Notes under the pieces: model-generated
Told to the model about the DNA's origin: nothing
The model's input: the letters and a program-made list of their open reading frames with translations, nothing else
The model's database searches: none
Made by a program: the position numbers and the translations under genes
Part shown: in pieces, positions 7,267-15,690 of the stretch
Layout of the letters: each line of letters starts with the position of its first letter
Position numbering within the stretch: position 1 is the first letter of the stretch
Origin: Candidatus Hydrogenedentota bacterium
GTDB taxonomy: Bacteria; UBA8481; J006
DNA: 26,442 nucleotides
Assembly: GCA_003697085.1 (NCBI GenBank)
Contig: RFFU01000116.1
Location: 1 to 26,442 of the forward strand
Reading direction: 5' to 3'

Positions 7267-8620
7267 AGTCCTCGTCGTCGATGACGATACCGCTTCGCGC
7301 GACGTAATCGTGGAGGCGCTGGAGCGCGAAGGCCACAAAGTCGCCGGCGCCAAGAGCGGAGCGGAAGCACTCGAGAATATCAAAGCGCGCAACTATGACC
7401 TCATCGTCACGGATCTCGTTATGCCCAACATCGATGGATTTCGCATACTCGACGAGGCCCGATCACTCGACCCCGCACCGGAAGTGGTCATCTTGACGGG
7501 ATACGGGAGCGTTGAATCCGCCGTCGACGCGATGAAGCGAGGCGCCTTCCAATATCTCAATAAACCCGTCAACATCGCGGAACTGCGGGAGGTCTGCCGC
7601 AAGGCCCTCGAACGTCATCAACTCGCCCGGGATAACCTTCAACTCCGCCGAACGGTCGATGAACGTTTCGGGTTCGAACAGATCATTGGAAACTCCCCGC
7701 CGATGCTCAAACTCTTTCAGACTATTCGGCAGGTCGCTCCGACCTCAGCCAATGTTCTCATCACCGGCCCCAGCGGAACCGGCAAGGAATTGATCGCCCA
7801 CGCTATCCACAACAACTCTCCGCGCAAAAAGAAACCGTTCCTCGCCTTCAACTGTGGAGCCTTGACGGAATCCCTCATTGAATCCGAACTCTTCGGCCAT
7901 GAACGCGGCGCCTTCACGGGGGCTGTCGGCGACCGCAAAGGCTACTTCGAACTCGCCGACGGCGGGACTCTCCTGCTCGATGAGATCGGGGATATGCCCC
8001 TTCACACGCAGGTCAAACTCCTCCGCGTCCTCGAAACCCAGTCCTTCTTCCGCGTTGGCGGTGTGCGAAAGATCGAGGTCGATGTTCGCGTGCTGGCGGC
8101 TACCAACGCCGACCTCGAATCCCTCATCGCCGAGAATCGCTTCCGCCAGGACCTCTACTTTCGTCTCAAAGTCCTCACCCTCGATGTCCCTCCTCTCTCC
8201 GCGCGCTCCTCCGATATTCCCCTTCTCCTCAATCACTTTCTCGAACAGTTCGGCGAACGTCACGGAAAACCAGGTCTTACGATTGAGTCGGAGGCCGTCC
8301 GCGCTTTGGTAAATTACTCCTGGCCGGGCAACGTCCGCGAACTGAAAAACCTCGTCGAAAACCTCGTCATCACAGCTACCTCTTCCCGTATCACGCTTCA
8401 AGACCTTCCGCCGACCATCTCCGGACGCGACGCCGTCTCCTCCTCCGGTCGCTTCTATTTCGAAGATGGAATGACGATGGAGGAAATTGAACGCGAAGCC
8501 ATCCGCATCGCACTGGAGCGAACCGGAGGAAATAAGAAACGTGCTGCAGAACGTCTCGGAATGAGTCTCCGGACCTTCCACAGAAAAGTGAAAAATTTGG
8601 CAGGAACCGAAAAGAAATGA
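7259..8620 (+). CDS. NtrC-family sigma-54-dependent response regulator
   Basis: Bacterial enhancer-binding protein of 453 residues that remodels sigma-54 RNA polymerase at -24/-12 promoters. The receiver domain (1-115) has the acidic pocket DDD (8-10), phospho-site Asp52, Thr80 and Lys102. The AAA+ domain (about 138-365) has Walker A GPSGTGKE (170-177), the sigma-54 contact loop GAFTGA (217-222), Walker B GGTLLLDEIGD (235-245) and an arginine-finger region. A Fis-type helix-turn-helix closes the protein (GGNKKRAAERLGMSLRTFHRKV). Every functional motif is intact. ATG 7259 follows GGAGAGG and overlaps the kinase stop. Two excellent sigma-54 promoters within 3 kb downstream are its obvious candidate targets. 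Confidence 0.96.
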   Translation: MAEVLVVDDDTASRDVIVEALEREGHKVAGAKSGAEALENIKARNYDLIVTDLVMPNIDGFRILDEARSLDPAPEVVILTGYGSVESAVDAMKRGAFQYLNKPVNIAELREVCRKALERHQLARDNLQLRRTVDERFGFEQIIGNSPPMLKLFQTIRQVAPTSANVLITGPSGTGKELIAHAIHNNSPRKKKPFLAFNCGALTESLIESELFGHERGAFTGAVGDRKGYFELADGGTLLLDEIGDMPLHTQVKLLRVLETQSFFRVGGVRKIEVDVRVLAATNADLESLIAENRFRQDLYFRLKVLTLDVPPLSARSSDIPLLLNHFLEQFGERHGKPGLTIESEAVRALVNYSWPGNVRELKNLVENLVITATSSRITLQDLPPTISGRDAVSSSGRFYFEDGMTMEEIEREAIRIALERTGGNKKRAAERLGMSLRTFHRKVKNLAGTEKK

Positions 8621-8696
8621 TGTCATTTTGGCGTTATTTCTCTCGCGGAAACCGTGCGTTCTTATTGATTTTACGAGAGTTATGTCTATGACTTCA

Positions 8697-8711
8697 TGGC
8701 ACGCTCATTGC
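8697..8711 (+). promoter_or_regulatory. Sigma-54 (-24/-12) promoter for the receiver-protein / dnaK unit
   Basis: TGGCACG-CTCA-TTGC fits the sigma-54 consensus TGGCAC-N5-TTGC at every defined base. GG of -24 is at 8698-8699 and GC of -12 at 8710-8711, so transcription should begin near 8722. It starts 76 bp after the stop codon of the NtrC-type activator. CTCTCG (8640-8645) and CGAGAG (8674-8679) form an inverted pair upstream, but no convincing enhancer site was found. Confidence 0.85.
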
Positions 8712-8736
8712 CCCTCATCCCCTCCGATTTCAAGAA

Positions 8737-8761
8737 CCGCCCGGAATTTCAATCCGGGAGG
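8737..8761 (+). promoter_or_regulatory. Stem-loop in the leader of the sigma-54-driven transcript
   Basis: CCCGGA (8740-8745) pairs with TCCGGG (8753-8758) around a 7-nt loop. Two more pairs lie outside one mismatch. It lies between the predicted start point (about 8722) and the ribosome site GAGGGTG (8774-8780), so it could affect message stability or translation. Confidence 0.4.
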
Positions 8762-8785
8762 CGTGAAGAGAACGAGGGTGTAACG

Positions 8786-9271
8786 ATGGTGCGGTCGATT
8801 CTCATTGCGGAAGACGAGGAATTGAGCCGCAACACGTTGGCTGAAGCATTCGAGCGAAGCGGGTATCGGGTTGAAACAGCGCCCGACGGAATCACGGCGC
8901 TGGAGCGAGCCTGTCGCCCGCACGTTCATCTCGGCATCTTCGATTACCAAATGCCGGGCCTGGACGGGCTCGAGGTTCTTCGCCGGGTAATGGAACGCAG
9001 AGAGGATCTTCCGGTCCTCATTATGACCTCGGCTGCGGAAAACCGCATCCGCCGCCGGGCCTTGGAGCTGGGAGCCCGAGCGTTCTTTCCAAAGCCGATC
9101 GATCTTCGGCGTCTGCGGAAGACGGTCGTATCATTGATCGGCGAGGAGTTGTCGCTGGCGCTCTACGACGACGGTTTTTCGTCCATCTCGATCCGAACAG
9201 GATCGAGTGAAATTACGATTCAGTCGCGCTCTCTTCCGGATCCATTTCCAGGCGGTTCGAAGGAAGAATAG
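8786..9271 (+). CDS. Receiver-domain-only response regulator with a 40-residue tail
   Basis: A single CheY-like receiver domain (residues 4-120). It has the acidic residues ED/E (9-11), phospho-acceptor Asp53 in [11 protein letters not shown], Thr81 and Lys103 (FFPKPID). No DNA-binding or enzymatic output domain follows, only about 40 residues ending in a Pro/Gly/Ser/Glu-rich tail. It could be a phosphate sink, a phosphorelay intermediate or an allosteric partner, possibly of the sensorless kinase upstream. ATG 8786 has GAGGGTG at 8774-8780. An upstream in-frame ATG at 8696 overlaps the sigma-54 promoter itself and is rejected. dnaK starts 82 nt downstream without an obvious promoter of its own, so the two are probably cotranscribed. 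Confidence 0.88.
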   Translation: MVRSILIAEDEELSRNTLAEAFERSGYRVETAPDGITALERACRPHVHLGIFDYQMPGLDGLEVLRRVMERREDLPVLIMTSAAENRIRRRALELGARAFFPKPIDLRRLRKTVVSLIGEELSLALYDDGFSSISIRTGSSEITIQSRSLPDPFPGGSKEE

Positions 9272-9353
9272 CGTTCTCTGCGGAACTAAGGTTTCGTTCG
9301 AGAAGAAACGATACGGAATGGCGGAAACGCCCCGCTCAAGAGGAGGTAGAAAA

Positions 9354-11300
9354 ATGGGAAAGATCATCGGAATTGATCTTGGAACAACAAATTCTTGCGT
9401 CTCGGTTCTCGAGGGAAGCGAGCCGACGGTCATTCAGAACGCGGAGGGAGGTCGGACCACGCCCTCCGTCGTCGCTTATACGAAGGACGGCGAACGTCTC
9501 GTCGGCCAGGCCGCAAAACGCCAGGCCGTCGTCAATCCCGAGAATACCATCTTTTCGATCAAGCGTTTTATGGGACGGCGGTACGATGAGGTGGGAGAGG
9601 AGATCAAACGTGTTCCCTACAAAGTCGCCCGGCACGACAACGGAGATGCTCATGTCGAGATTCGCGGGAAGCGGTACAGCCCTCCCGAGATTTCGGCGAT
9701 GATTCTTCAGAAGATGCGCCAGACCGCGGAAGATTATCTTGGGGAAAAGGTAACGGAAGCGGTCATCACGGTGCCGGCCTACTTCAATGACGCCCAACGG
9801 CAGGCGACCAAGGATGCCGGAAAGATCGCGGGACTCGAGGTGCGCCGAATCATAAACGAACCGACCGCCGCCGCGTTGGCCTACGGACTCGATAAGAAGA
9901 AGGATGAAAAGATCGCCGTCTTCGACCTCGGCGGCGGAACTTTTGACATCTCCATCCTCGAGATCGGCGAAGGCGTGGTCGAGGTGAAATCGACCAACGG
10001 CGACACCCACCTCGGCGGCGACGATTTCGACAACGTCCTCGTGGATGAACTCGCCGAGAATTTCAAGAAGGAAACGGGCGTGGACATCCGCCAGGATCGT
10101 ATGGCGCTCCAACGCCTCAAGGAAGCCGCGGAAAAGGCCAAGTGCGAACTCTCCACCTCGATGGAGACGGAAGTGAATCTGCCGTTCATCACGGCCGACG
10201 CCACCGGGCCCAAACATCTCGTTCAAAAGATCACCCGCGCTCAATTCGAACGTCTGGTGGAACCTCTGGTCGAGCGAACGGTGGAACCGTGTAGGAAGGC
10301 CTTGGAAGACGCCGGGTTGAAGGCCTCCGATATCGACGAAATCGTCCTTGTCGGCGGCGCGACTCGGATGCCGATCATCCAGGAAAAGGTGAAGCAGATT
10401 TTCGGTAAGGCTCCCAATAAATCCGTCAATCCCGATGAGGTCGTGGCAATGGGAGCCGCGATTCAAGGGGCCGTTCTCTCCGAAGACCCCAACGTGAAGG
10501 ACATACTGCTCCTTGACGTGACCCCGTTGTCTTTGGGTGTGGAGGTCGAAGGAGGATTGATGAACGTCATGATTCCAAGAAACACGACGATCCCGACCAA
10601 GAAATCCCAAGTTTACTCCACGGCCGCCGACAATCAACCGCGGGTGGAGATCAACGTCCTCCAAGGGGAACGCCCGATGGCGAAGGACAACAAATCTCTG
10701 GGCCGCTTCATCCTCGACGGAATTCCGCCCGCCCCGCGGGGAATCCCGCAGATCGAGGTCACCTTCGATATCGATGCCAACGGCATCATCCACGTCACGG
10801 CCAAGGACAAGGCCACCGGGAAGGAGCAGAGCATTCGCATCGAGGCTTCCTCGGGACTGACGAAGGAAGAGATCGACCGTGCGGTACGCGAAGCCGAGGC
10901 GCATGCCGAGGAAGACCGCAAGGCGCGGGAGGAAATTGAGACGATCAACCAGGGGGACCACGAGGTTTACGCCACCGAGAAATCCCTCAAGGAGCTCGGG
11001 GACAAGATCGGCGCGTCCGAAAAGGAAGCCATCGAAAAGGCCTGCGAGGCCGTCAAGAAGGCGGTCGAGGAGCGAAACGCGGCGGAAGTGCGCCGCACGC
11101 TCGAGGAATTGCGCAAGGTTCGAGACGAGGCGGTGGCGAAGGCCTATCAGGCTCAACAGGCAGCGGGAAGCTCCGGAGGTGGATCCGACGCCTCCGCTGC
11201 GCAAACTCCACCACCGGCGGATCATTCCACCGAAAAAGGCTCGCAAGAAGGAGGCGGAAGCGGTAAAGTCGTTGATGCCGACTTTGAAGTGAAGTCTTGA
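9354..11300 (+). CDS. dnaK: Molecular chaperone DnaK (Hsp70)
   Basis: ATP-driven cytosolic chaperone of 648 residues, normal family length. The nucleotide-binding domain has [10 protein letters not shown] (5-14), [11 protein letters not shown] (169-179), [10 protein letters not shown] (189-198) and [10 protein letters not shown] (331-340). The interdomain linker [13 protein letters not shown] (383-395) leads to the substrate-binding domain and a helical lid. The C-terminus is a Gly/Ser/Pro-rich linker ending [10 protein letters not shown], close to the usual conserved DADFEEV tail. ATG 9354 has AGGAGG 7 nt upstream. Neither grpE nor dnaJ is adjacent, and no CIRCE element (TTAGCACTC-N9-GAGTGCTAA) is visible. 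With the sigma-54 promoter before the preceding gene, this suggests non-standard control. Another dnaK may exist elsewhere in the genome. Confidence 0.98.
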   Translation: MGKIIGIDLGTTNSCVSVLEGSEPTVIQNAEGGRTTPSVVAYTKDGERLVGQAAKRQAVVNPENTIFSIKRFMGRRYDEVGEEIKRVPYKVARHDNGDAHVEIRGKRYSPPEISAMILQKMRQTAEDYLGEKVTEAVITVPAYFNDAQRQATKDAGKIAGLEVRRIINEPTAAALAYGLDKKKDEKIAVFDLGGGTFDISILEIGEGVVEVKSTNGDTHLGGDDFDNVLVDELAENFKKETGVDIRQDRMALQRLKEAAEKAKCELSTSMETEVNLPFITADATGPKHLVQKITRAQFERLVEPLVERTVEPCRKALEDAGLKASDIDEIVLVGGATRMPIIQEKVKQIFGKAPNKSVNPDEVVAMGAAIQGAVLSEDPNVKDILLLDVTPLSLGVEVEGGLMNVMIPRNTTIPTKKSQVYSTAADNQPRVEINVLQGERPMAKDNKSLGRFILDGIPPAPRGIPQIEVTFDIDANGIIHVTAKDKATGKEQSIRIEASSGLTKEEIDRAVREAEAHAEEDRKAREEIETINQGDHEVYATEKSLKELGDKIGASEKEAIEKACEAVKKAVEERNAAEVRRTLEELRKVRDEAVAKAYQAQQAAGSSGGGSDASAAQTPPPADHSTEKGSQEGGGSGKVVDADFEVKS

Positions 11301-11419
11301 ACGATAGGAACGGAAAAGGAGAAGGAAGAGGAGGAGGAGAAGGGCGGGCGAAGCCCGAAGCGTTCCGCACTTCACAAGATCGATGTCGGATCGGTGTCCG
11401 AGACGTTTTTTCGGTTTCA

Positions 11420-11435
11420 TGGCACGATCCTTGCT
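11420..11435 (+). promoter_or_regulatory. Sigma-54 (-24/-12) promoter of htrA/degP
   Basis: TGGCACG-ATCC-TTGCT is a full match to the extended sigma-54 consensus TGGCACG-N4-TTGCW. GG of -24 is at 11421-11422 and GC of -12 at 11433-11434, giving a start near 11446 and an 86-nt leader before the ATG at 11532. It shares the flank TTCATGGCACG with the promoter at 8697. TCGGA (11386-11390) and TCCGA (11397-11401) form a small inverted pair just upstream. GGAAAC-GG-GTTTCC (11471-11484) is a hairpin in the leader. Confidence 0.88.
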
Positions 11436-11531
11436 GCTTTTCCGATGGAGCGGTTTCGTTTCTGGGAAGGGGAAACGGGTTTCCTCATCCTCGCGCGCGG
11501 GCCGCTTGATTTCATCGAGGAGGTTGACATT

Positions 11532-13052
11532 ATGAACGGATCCCGTACCCGAACCGGTTTTCTTGCGAAACTGCTTGCGGCGCTCTTCGTCGCCGCGTTC
11601 CTCTTTACGCTCGCCGCGGCGACTCATTACGCCTACAGCGCCTTCTTCGCCGATCCGCAAAAGGCAACCGCCGTTTCCTCCGCCTTCGACCCCGCTCTCT
11701 CGAGCGGCACCGTCGCCGATCTCCAATCCGCTATTGTTCGCGCCGCGGAGAAGGCTATGCCCGCCGTCGTCGCAATTTCAACCAAATCCGTCGAACGGGT
11801 TCGTCCCTATACCTCGCCCTTCGCCAATGATCCTTTCTTCCGCCATTTCTTCGGGGACGACTTCTTCTTCGGTTCCCCTTATCCTCAGGACCGTATCCGC
11901 CAGGGTCTGGGTTCCGGCGTTATCGTTGACGGCTCCGGAATCGTGCTCACGAATCATCACGTCATCAACGATGCCGACGAAATTGTCGTCACGCTGGCCG
12001 ACGGTCGCGAGTACGCCGCTGAAACGGCGGGGTCCGACAAACGTACGGATATCGCCGTCCTTAAACTCAAAGACGTCGATGGAACGCTCCCCTCCGCTCC
12101 CTTGGGCAACTCCGATGACCTCAAGGTCGGCATGTTCGTGCTCGCTATCGGAACCCCGTTCAGCAAGACGATGTCGCAGACGGTGACGATGGGAATCATC
12201 TCCGCCCTCGGGCGAAGCGGCTTGCGAATCGAGGAGGTCGAAAACCTGATTCAAACGGACGCCGCCATCAATCCGGGAAATTCCGGAGGGCCGCTTGTCA
12301 ATATCCGCGGCGAGGTCGTCGGAATAAATGCCGCGATCATCACCGGAGGCGGTCAGGGTAACAACGGGATCGGATTCGCAATCCCCATCAATACCGCCCG
12401 CCACGTCTATCGCTCGATTCTCAAACACGGTCGCGTCATTCGCGGCTACCTCGGTGTCTCTATCCAGAACCTCAACGAGGAACTCCGCAAAAAACTCGGC
12501 CTTCCGGACCCCCAAGGAGCCCTCGTCACCGAGGTGAAGGAGGGCACACCGGCCGACGAGGCGGAACTCGAACCGGGGGATGTCATCGTCGAATGGGACG
12601 GCCAAAAGATTCGAAACACCTCGCAGCTCCTCGAAGCCGTCTCGACGACCGAAATCGGAAGAAAGGTCAAGGTCGTCTTCTACCGTGACGGAGAACGAAG
12701 ATCGACGGTTGTCACCGTTGTCGAGCATCCGGAATCCGGAAAGGGAATCCGATCGAAGACGCTGGGCGGCCAGAGCGAGATTGAAAAACTCGGTGTGATC
12801 GTCAAGGAAGTCGAGGGAGAGGAAGCCGAAAAGTACGATGCCGATCCCACAGGGTGCGTCGTCGTCGTCTCCGTCAATCCCAATTCGTTGGCCGAGGAGG
12901 TTGGAATTCGTCCCGGAACCTGCATCCTCCAGGTGAATCGACATCCGATCCGTACCATCGACGATCTCCAGGAGGCTCTCGAGGACGCCGACAGCGCCAT
13001 TCTGCTCCTTCGCTACCGCGGCTCGAATCGGTTTGTCGCCGTCACATTTTGA
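11532..13052 (+). CDS. degP: Periplasmic serine protease, HtrA/DegP family
   Basis: Envelope quality-control protease/chaperone of 506 residues. It has a basic N-terminus and a hydrophobic signal or anchor (11-30), then a trypsin-like domain with catalytic His143 (LTNHHVI), Asp173 (RTDIAVL) and Ser251 (GNSGGP). A Phe/Asp-rich LA-loop segment (about 97-118) lies between strands. PDZ1 (about 305-395) has GYLGVSIQ, and a more divergent PDZ2 (about 415-505) ends the protein at VAVTF. The ATG at 11532 has GAGGAGG 8 nt upstream. The longer open frame back to 11394 spans the sigma-54 promoter and is not coding. Its stop codon overlaps the -35 box of the cysDN promoter. It likely degrades misfolded envelope proteins under sigma-54/NtrC-type control. 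Confidence 0.96.
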   Translation: MNGSRTRTGFLAKLLAALFVAAFLFTLAAATHYAYSAFFADPQKATAVSSAFDPALSSGTVADLQSAIVRAAEKAMPAVVAISTKSVERVRPYTSPFANDPFFRHFFGDDFFFGSPYPQDRIRQGLGSGVIVDGSGIVLTNHHVINDADEIVVTLADGREYAAETAGSDKRTDIAVLKLKDVDGTLPSAPLGNSDDLKVGMFVLAIGTPFSKTMSQTVTMGIISALGRSGLRIEEVENLIQTDAAINPGNSGGPLVNIRGEVVGINAAIITGGGQGNNGIGFAIPINTARHVYRSILKHGRVIRGYLGVSIQNLNEELRKKLGLPDPQGALVTEVKEGTPADEAELEPGDVIVEWDGQKIRNTSQLLEAVSTTEIGRKVKVVFYRDGERRSTVVTVVEHPESGKGIRSKTLGGQSEIEKLGVIVKEVEGEEAEKYDADPTGCVVVVSVNPNSLAEEVGIRPGTCILQVNRHPIRTIDDLQEALEDADSAILLLRYRGSNRFVAVTF

Positions 13053-13078
13053 CAGAGCGAAGTTTGCAAGAGTATAAT
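13049..13078 (+). promoter_or_regulatory. Consensus sigma-70 promoter of cysDN
   Basis: TTGACA (13049-13054) and TATAAT (13073-13078) are perfect boxes with an 18-bp spacer. The -35 box overlaps the htrA stop codon (13050-13052). Predicted start is near 13085, giving a leader of about 65 nt before cysD. Confidence 0.8.
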
Positions 13079-13149
13079 CCGCTTCCTGATTCGCTCCTGG
13101 AACGAAAAACGAGGCGGAGCGACTACCTGAAAGGAATCGAGGCACGGCG

Positions 13150-14052
13150 ATGACGCGACGGGTTCTCTCGAACCTCGAAACGCTCGAGGCGGAAAGCATC
13201 CATATTATGCGCGAGGTGGCGGCGGAATTTGAACGCCCCGCGCTTCTCTTCTCCGGTGGCAAGGACTCCATCTGCATGCTCCGCATCGCCGAAAAAGCCT
13301 TCCGCCCCGGCCCCTTCCCTTTTCCCCTTCTCCATATTGATACGGAGCATAATTTCCCGGAATTGATCGAATTTCGAGATCGGAGAGCCGAGCAATTGAA
13401 GGCGAAATTGATCGTCCGCAGTGTCGGCGAAGCCATCCGGAAGGGAATCGCCGTCGAAACCCCCGGGGAAACGAGTCGAAATATTTTACAAATACCAACG
13501 CTTCTGGCCGCCATCGAGGAGTTCAAGTTCGATGCGCTCATTGGGGGAGCGCGGAGAGACGAGGAAAAGGCGCGGGCCAAGGAGCGTATCTTCTCGTTTC
13601 GCGACGCTTTCGGACAATGGGAGCCGAAGGAACAACGGCCGGAACTGTGGAACATTTATAACACCCGCGTCAACCCCGGAGAACATATGCGTGTCTTCCC
13701 TCTCTCCAACTGGACCGAACTCGACGTCTGGGAATATATCTCCCGCGAAAAACTTGAAATTCCAAGTATTTATTTCGCCCACGAACGCGAGGTCGTCCGC
13801 CGCGACGGCCAGTGGCTTCCCGTCAGTGATCTTCTCCCGCTCAAACCCGGCGAAACGTCCCATCGGCTCAGTGTTCGTGTCCGGACTATCGGCGATATCT
13901 CCTGCACGGGATGTATCGAATCGAAGGCGAGAACGGTCGAGGAAATCCTTGCCGAGATCGCCGCGGCCCGCGTGACCGAACGCGGCGGCCGCGCCGACGA
14001 CAAACGATCCGAAGCCGCGATGGAAGATCGGAAACGCGAAGGATACTTCTGA
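13150..14052 (+). CDS. cysD: Sulfate adenylyltransferase subunit 2 (CysD)
   Basis: Catalytic subunit of ATP sulfurylase, which makes adenosine 5'-phosphosulfate from ATP and sulfate with CysN. The 300 residues match the family throughout: [19 protein letters not shown], the PP-loop SGGKDS (35-40; usually SIGKDS), [59 protein letters not shown], the CTGC near the C-terminus, and a final [11 protein letters not shown] 13150 has GAGG 7 nt upstream. The TGA stop overlaps the cysN start by one base (TGATG), so the two subunits are translationally coupled. Confidence 0.97.
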   Translation: MTRRVLSNLETLEAESIHIMREVAAEFERPALLFSGGKDSICMLRIAEKAFRPGPFPFPLLHIDTEHNFPELIEFRDRRAEQLKAKLIVRSVGEAIRKGIAVETPGETSRNILQIPTLLAAIEEFKFDALIGGARRDEEKARAKERIFSFRDAFGQWEPKEQRPELWNIYNTRVNPGEHMRVFPLSNWTELDVWEYISREKLEIPSIYFAHEREVVRRDGQWLPVSDLLPLKPGETSHRLSVRVRTIGDISCTGCIESKARTVEEILAEIAAARVTERGGRADDKRSEAAMEDRKREGYF

Positions 14053-15326
14053 TGAAGGAAGAAGTCTCCCCTCCGCAACGTGAAATTCAGCTCCTGCGCT
14101 TCACAACCGCCGGCAGCGTCGATGACGGAAAAAGCACACTCATCGGCCGCCTCCTCTACGACAGTAAGTCGATCTTCGAAGATCAGATGGAGGCGCTGGA
14201 ACGTTCAAGCGATTTGACGGGGGCGGGCCGTATCAACCTCGCCAACCTCACCGATGGTCTCCGCGCCGAACGCGAACAGGGCATCACCATCGACGTGGCC
14301 TATCGCTATTTCTCCACTCCCCGCCGCCGTTTCATTATCGCCGACACCCCCGGCCACGAACAGTACACCCGAAATATGGTCACCGGCGCTTCGACCGCCA
14401 ACCTCGCCGTTATCCTCGTCGATGCCCGCAAGGGCGTCGTCACCCAGACCAAGCGCCACACCATTATCGCTTCCCTGCTCCAAATCCCTCATATCGTCCT
14501 CGCCGTCAATAAGATGGACCTGGTCGGGTACGACGAGGACGTCTTCCGGCGAATTCAGAAGGAGTTTCGCGAATTCTCCGGCGGTCTCGGAGTTCGCGAC
14601 GTGCGCGTCATTCCCATCTCCGCGCTCGAAGGTGATAACGTCGTCGAACGCTCGACGAATATGCCGTGGTATCAGGGACCACCTCTGCTGGAATATCTCG
14701 AACGACTTCACTTCGAGGAAGATCGAAATCTGAAGGATTTTCGGTTTCCCGTGCAGTACGTCATCCGCGACGAACCCGACTTCCGGGGTTTCGCTGGTTC
14801 GGTCGCGTCCGGCGTCGTTCACACCGGGGACAGAATCGTCGTCCTTCCCTCGCGAATCGAAACGCGCGTTCGTGGAATCGCGACTTACGATGGCGAACGT
14901 GAGGAAGCCTTTTGCCCGCAAGCCGTTACCCTCTTGCTCGACGACGAAATCGATATCTCTAGAGGTTCGATGTTCGTTCATCCCGATAACCTTCCGACGG
15001 TTGCCTCCGAATTCGACGCCGTGATCTGCTGGATGAATGAATCCCCCCTCAACCTCGCTCGAAAGTACTACATCAAACACACCACCCTTACCGTGCTTGC
15101 CAAGATTCAAACTCTCTTTCATCGCCTCGATGTTAATGACCTCTCGACCCATCCCGCCGATACCCTCGCACTTAATGAAATCGGCAAGGTGAGAATCCGC
15201 ACCGCCAAGCCCCTCTTCTTCGATCCGTACCGAGGACACCGACAAACGGGAAGCTTCATCCTCATCGATCCCGCTACCAACGCCACCTTGGCCGGCGGTA
15301 TGATCGAGCAGTCCTCGAGCGATTAG
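14052..15326 (+). CDS. cysN: Sulfate adenylyltransferase subunit 1 (CysN GTPase), without fused APS kinase
   Basis: Regulatory GTPase subunit of ATP sulfurylase; GTP hydrolysis drives APS synthesis. The 424 residues show the elongation-factor-like G motifs GSVDDGKS (21-28), [12 protein letters not shown] (73-84), DTPGHEQ (98-104) and NKMD (153-156), followed by two beta-barrel domains. The protein ends about where stand-alone CysN ends. There is no APS-kinase (CysC) domain as in NodQ-type fusions, and no cysC, cysH or transporter gene follows in the window. The start overlaps the cysD stop; AAGGA at 14038-14042 is the likely ribosome site. APS could feed assimilation or sulfation; context does not decide. 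Confidence 0.96.
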   Translation: MKEEVSPPQREIQLLRFTTAGSVDDGKSTLIGRLLYDSKSIFEDQMEALERSSDLTGAGRINLANLTDGLRAEREQGITIDVAYRYFSTPRRRFIIADTPGHEQYTRNMVTGASTANLAVILVDARKGVVTQTKRHTIIASLLQIPHIVLAVNKMDLVGYDEDVFRRIQKEFREFSGGLGVRDVRVIPISALEGDNVVERSTNMPWYQGPPLLEYLERLHFEEDRNLKDFRFPVQYVIRDEPDFRGFAGSVASGVVHTGDRIVVLPSRIETRVRGIATYDGEREEAFCPQAVTLLLDDEIDISRGSMFVHPDNLPTVASEFDAVICWMNESPLNLARKYYIKHTTLTVLAKIQTLFHRLDVNDLSTHPADTLALNEIGKVRIRTAKPLFFDPYRGHRQTGSFILIDPATNATLAGGMIEQSSSD

Positions 15327-15410
15327 CCGCTCGTTCGAATCCGTTTGGATGGGGGGCCCCGAATTGCCGCGCCCGAACAGATCGAAAATCCTTCTCGAAT
15401 CGGAATTCGA

Positions 15411-15690
15411 TCAGAGCGCCCCCCCTTTCTCAATTGGAACGCGGCGGCAGGGAATCTCCGTCGGGAAGCCCTTGACCCGCAAGGATTCGATCTCCCCCGC
15501 CTCCGGCGGCTTCTCCCTCAAGGCCGCGAAGAACTTTTCGGAAACGAGACATTCGTCCGGCCGGGCCTCCGAAACGAGCCGGCTGGCGAGGTTGACATCG
15601 GACCCGATCACGGTGAGATCACGCCGCGAATGCCGTGCTCCCACGTCGGCCAGAATCGCTTTACCTTTAGAGACATCGTTTCTAGGTCGA
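15411..15690 (-). pseudogene. C-terminal remnant of a class III adenylate/guanylate cyclase domain
   Basis: In a frame different from the upstream membrane protein, about 90 codons read KGKAILADVGARHS, then DLTVIGSDVNLASRL, then LVSEKFFAAL and end LRVKGFPTEIPCRRVP. These are the last third of a class III cyclase domain, with the conserved Asn and Arg of NLASRL. The first two thirds, with the metal-binding aspartates (usually FADIxGFT), are missing, so it cannot be catalytic. The join to the membrane-protein frame lies between about 15670 and 15705 and needs both a deletion of roughly 100 codons and a frame change. There is no start codon or ribosome site of its own that makes sense. Confidence 0.7.

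Noticed and set aside
9272-9353. CIRCE or sigma-32 promoter before dnaK
   Set aside because: Neither TTAGCACTC-N9-GAGTGCTAA nor a CTTGAA/CCCCAT pair is present.
11345-11357. CGGGC-GAA-GCCCG hairpin as the dnaK terminator
   Set aside because: The stem is only 5 bp and no T run follows. No convincing intrinsic terminator was found anywhere in the window.
9336-11726. 796-codon open frame on the minus strand
   Set aside because: It is the exact antisense of dnaK, with His/Arg/Leu-rich composition and no motif. G+C-rich dnaK genes commonly leave such open antisense frames.
11778-13655. 625-codon open frame on the minus strand across htrA and cysD
   Set aside because: Antisense to two strongly identified genes, spans the cysDN promoter, and has no domain.
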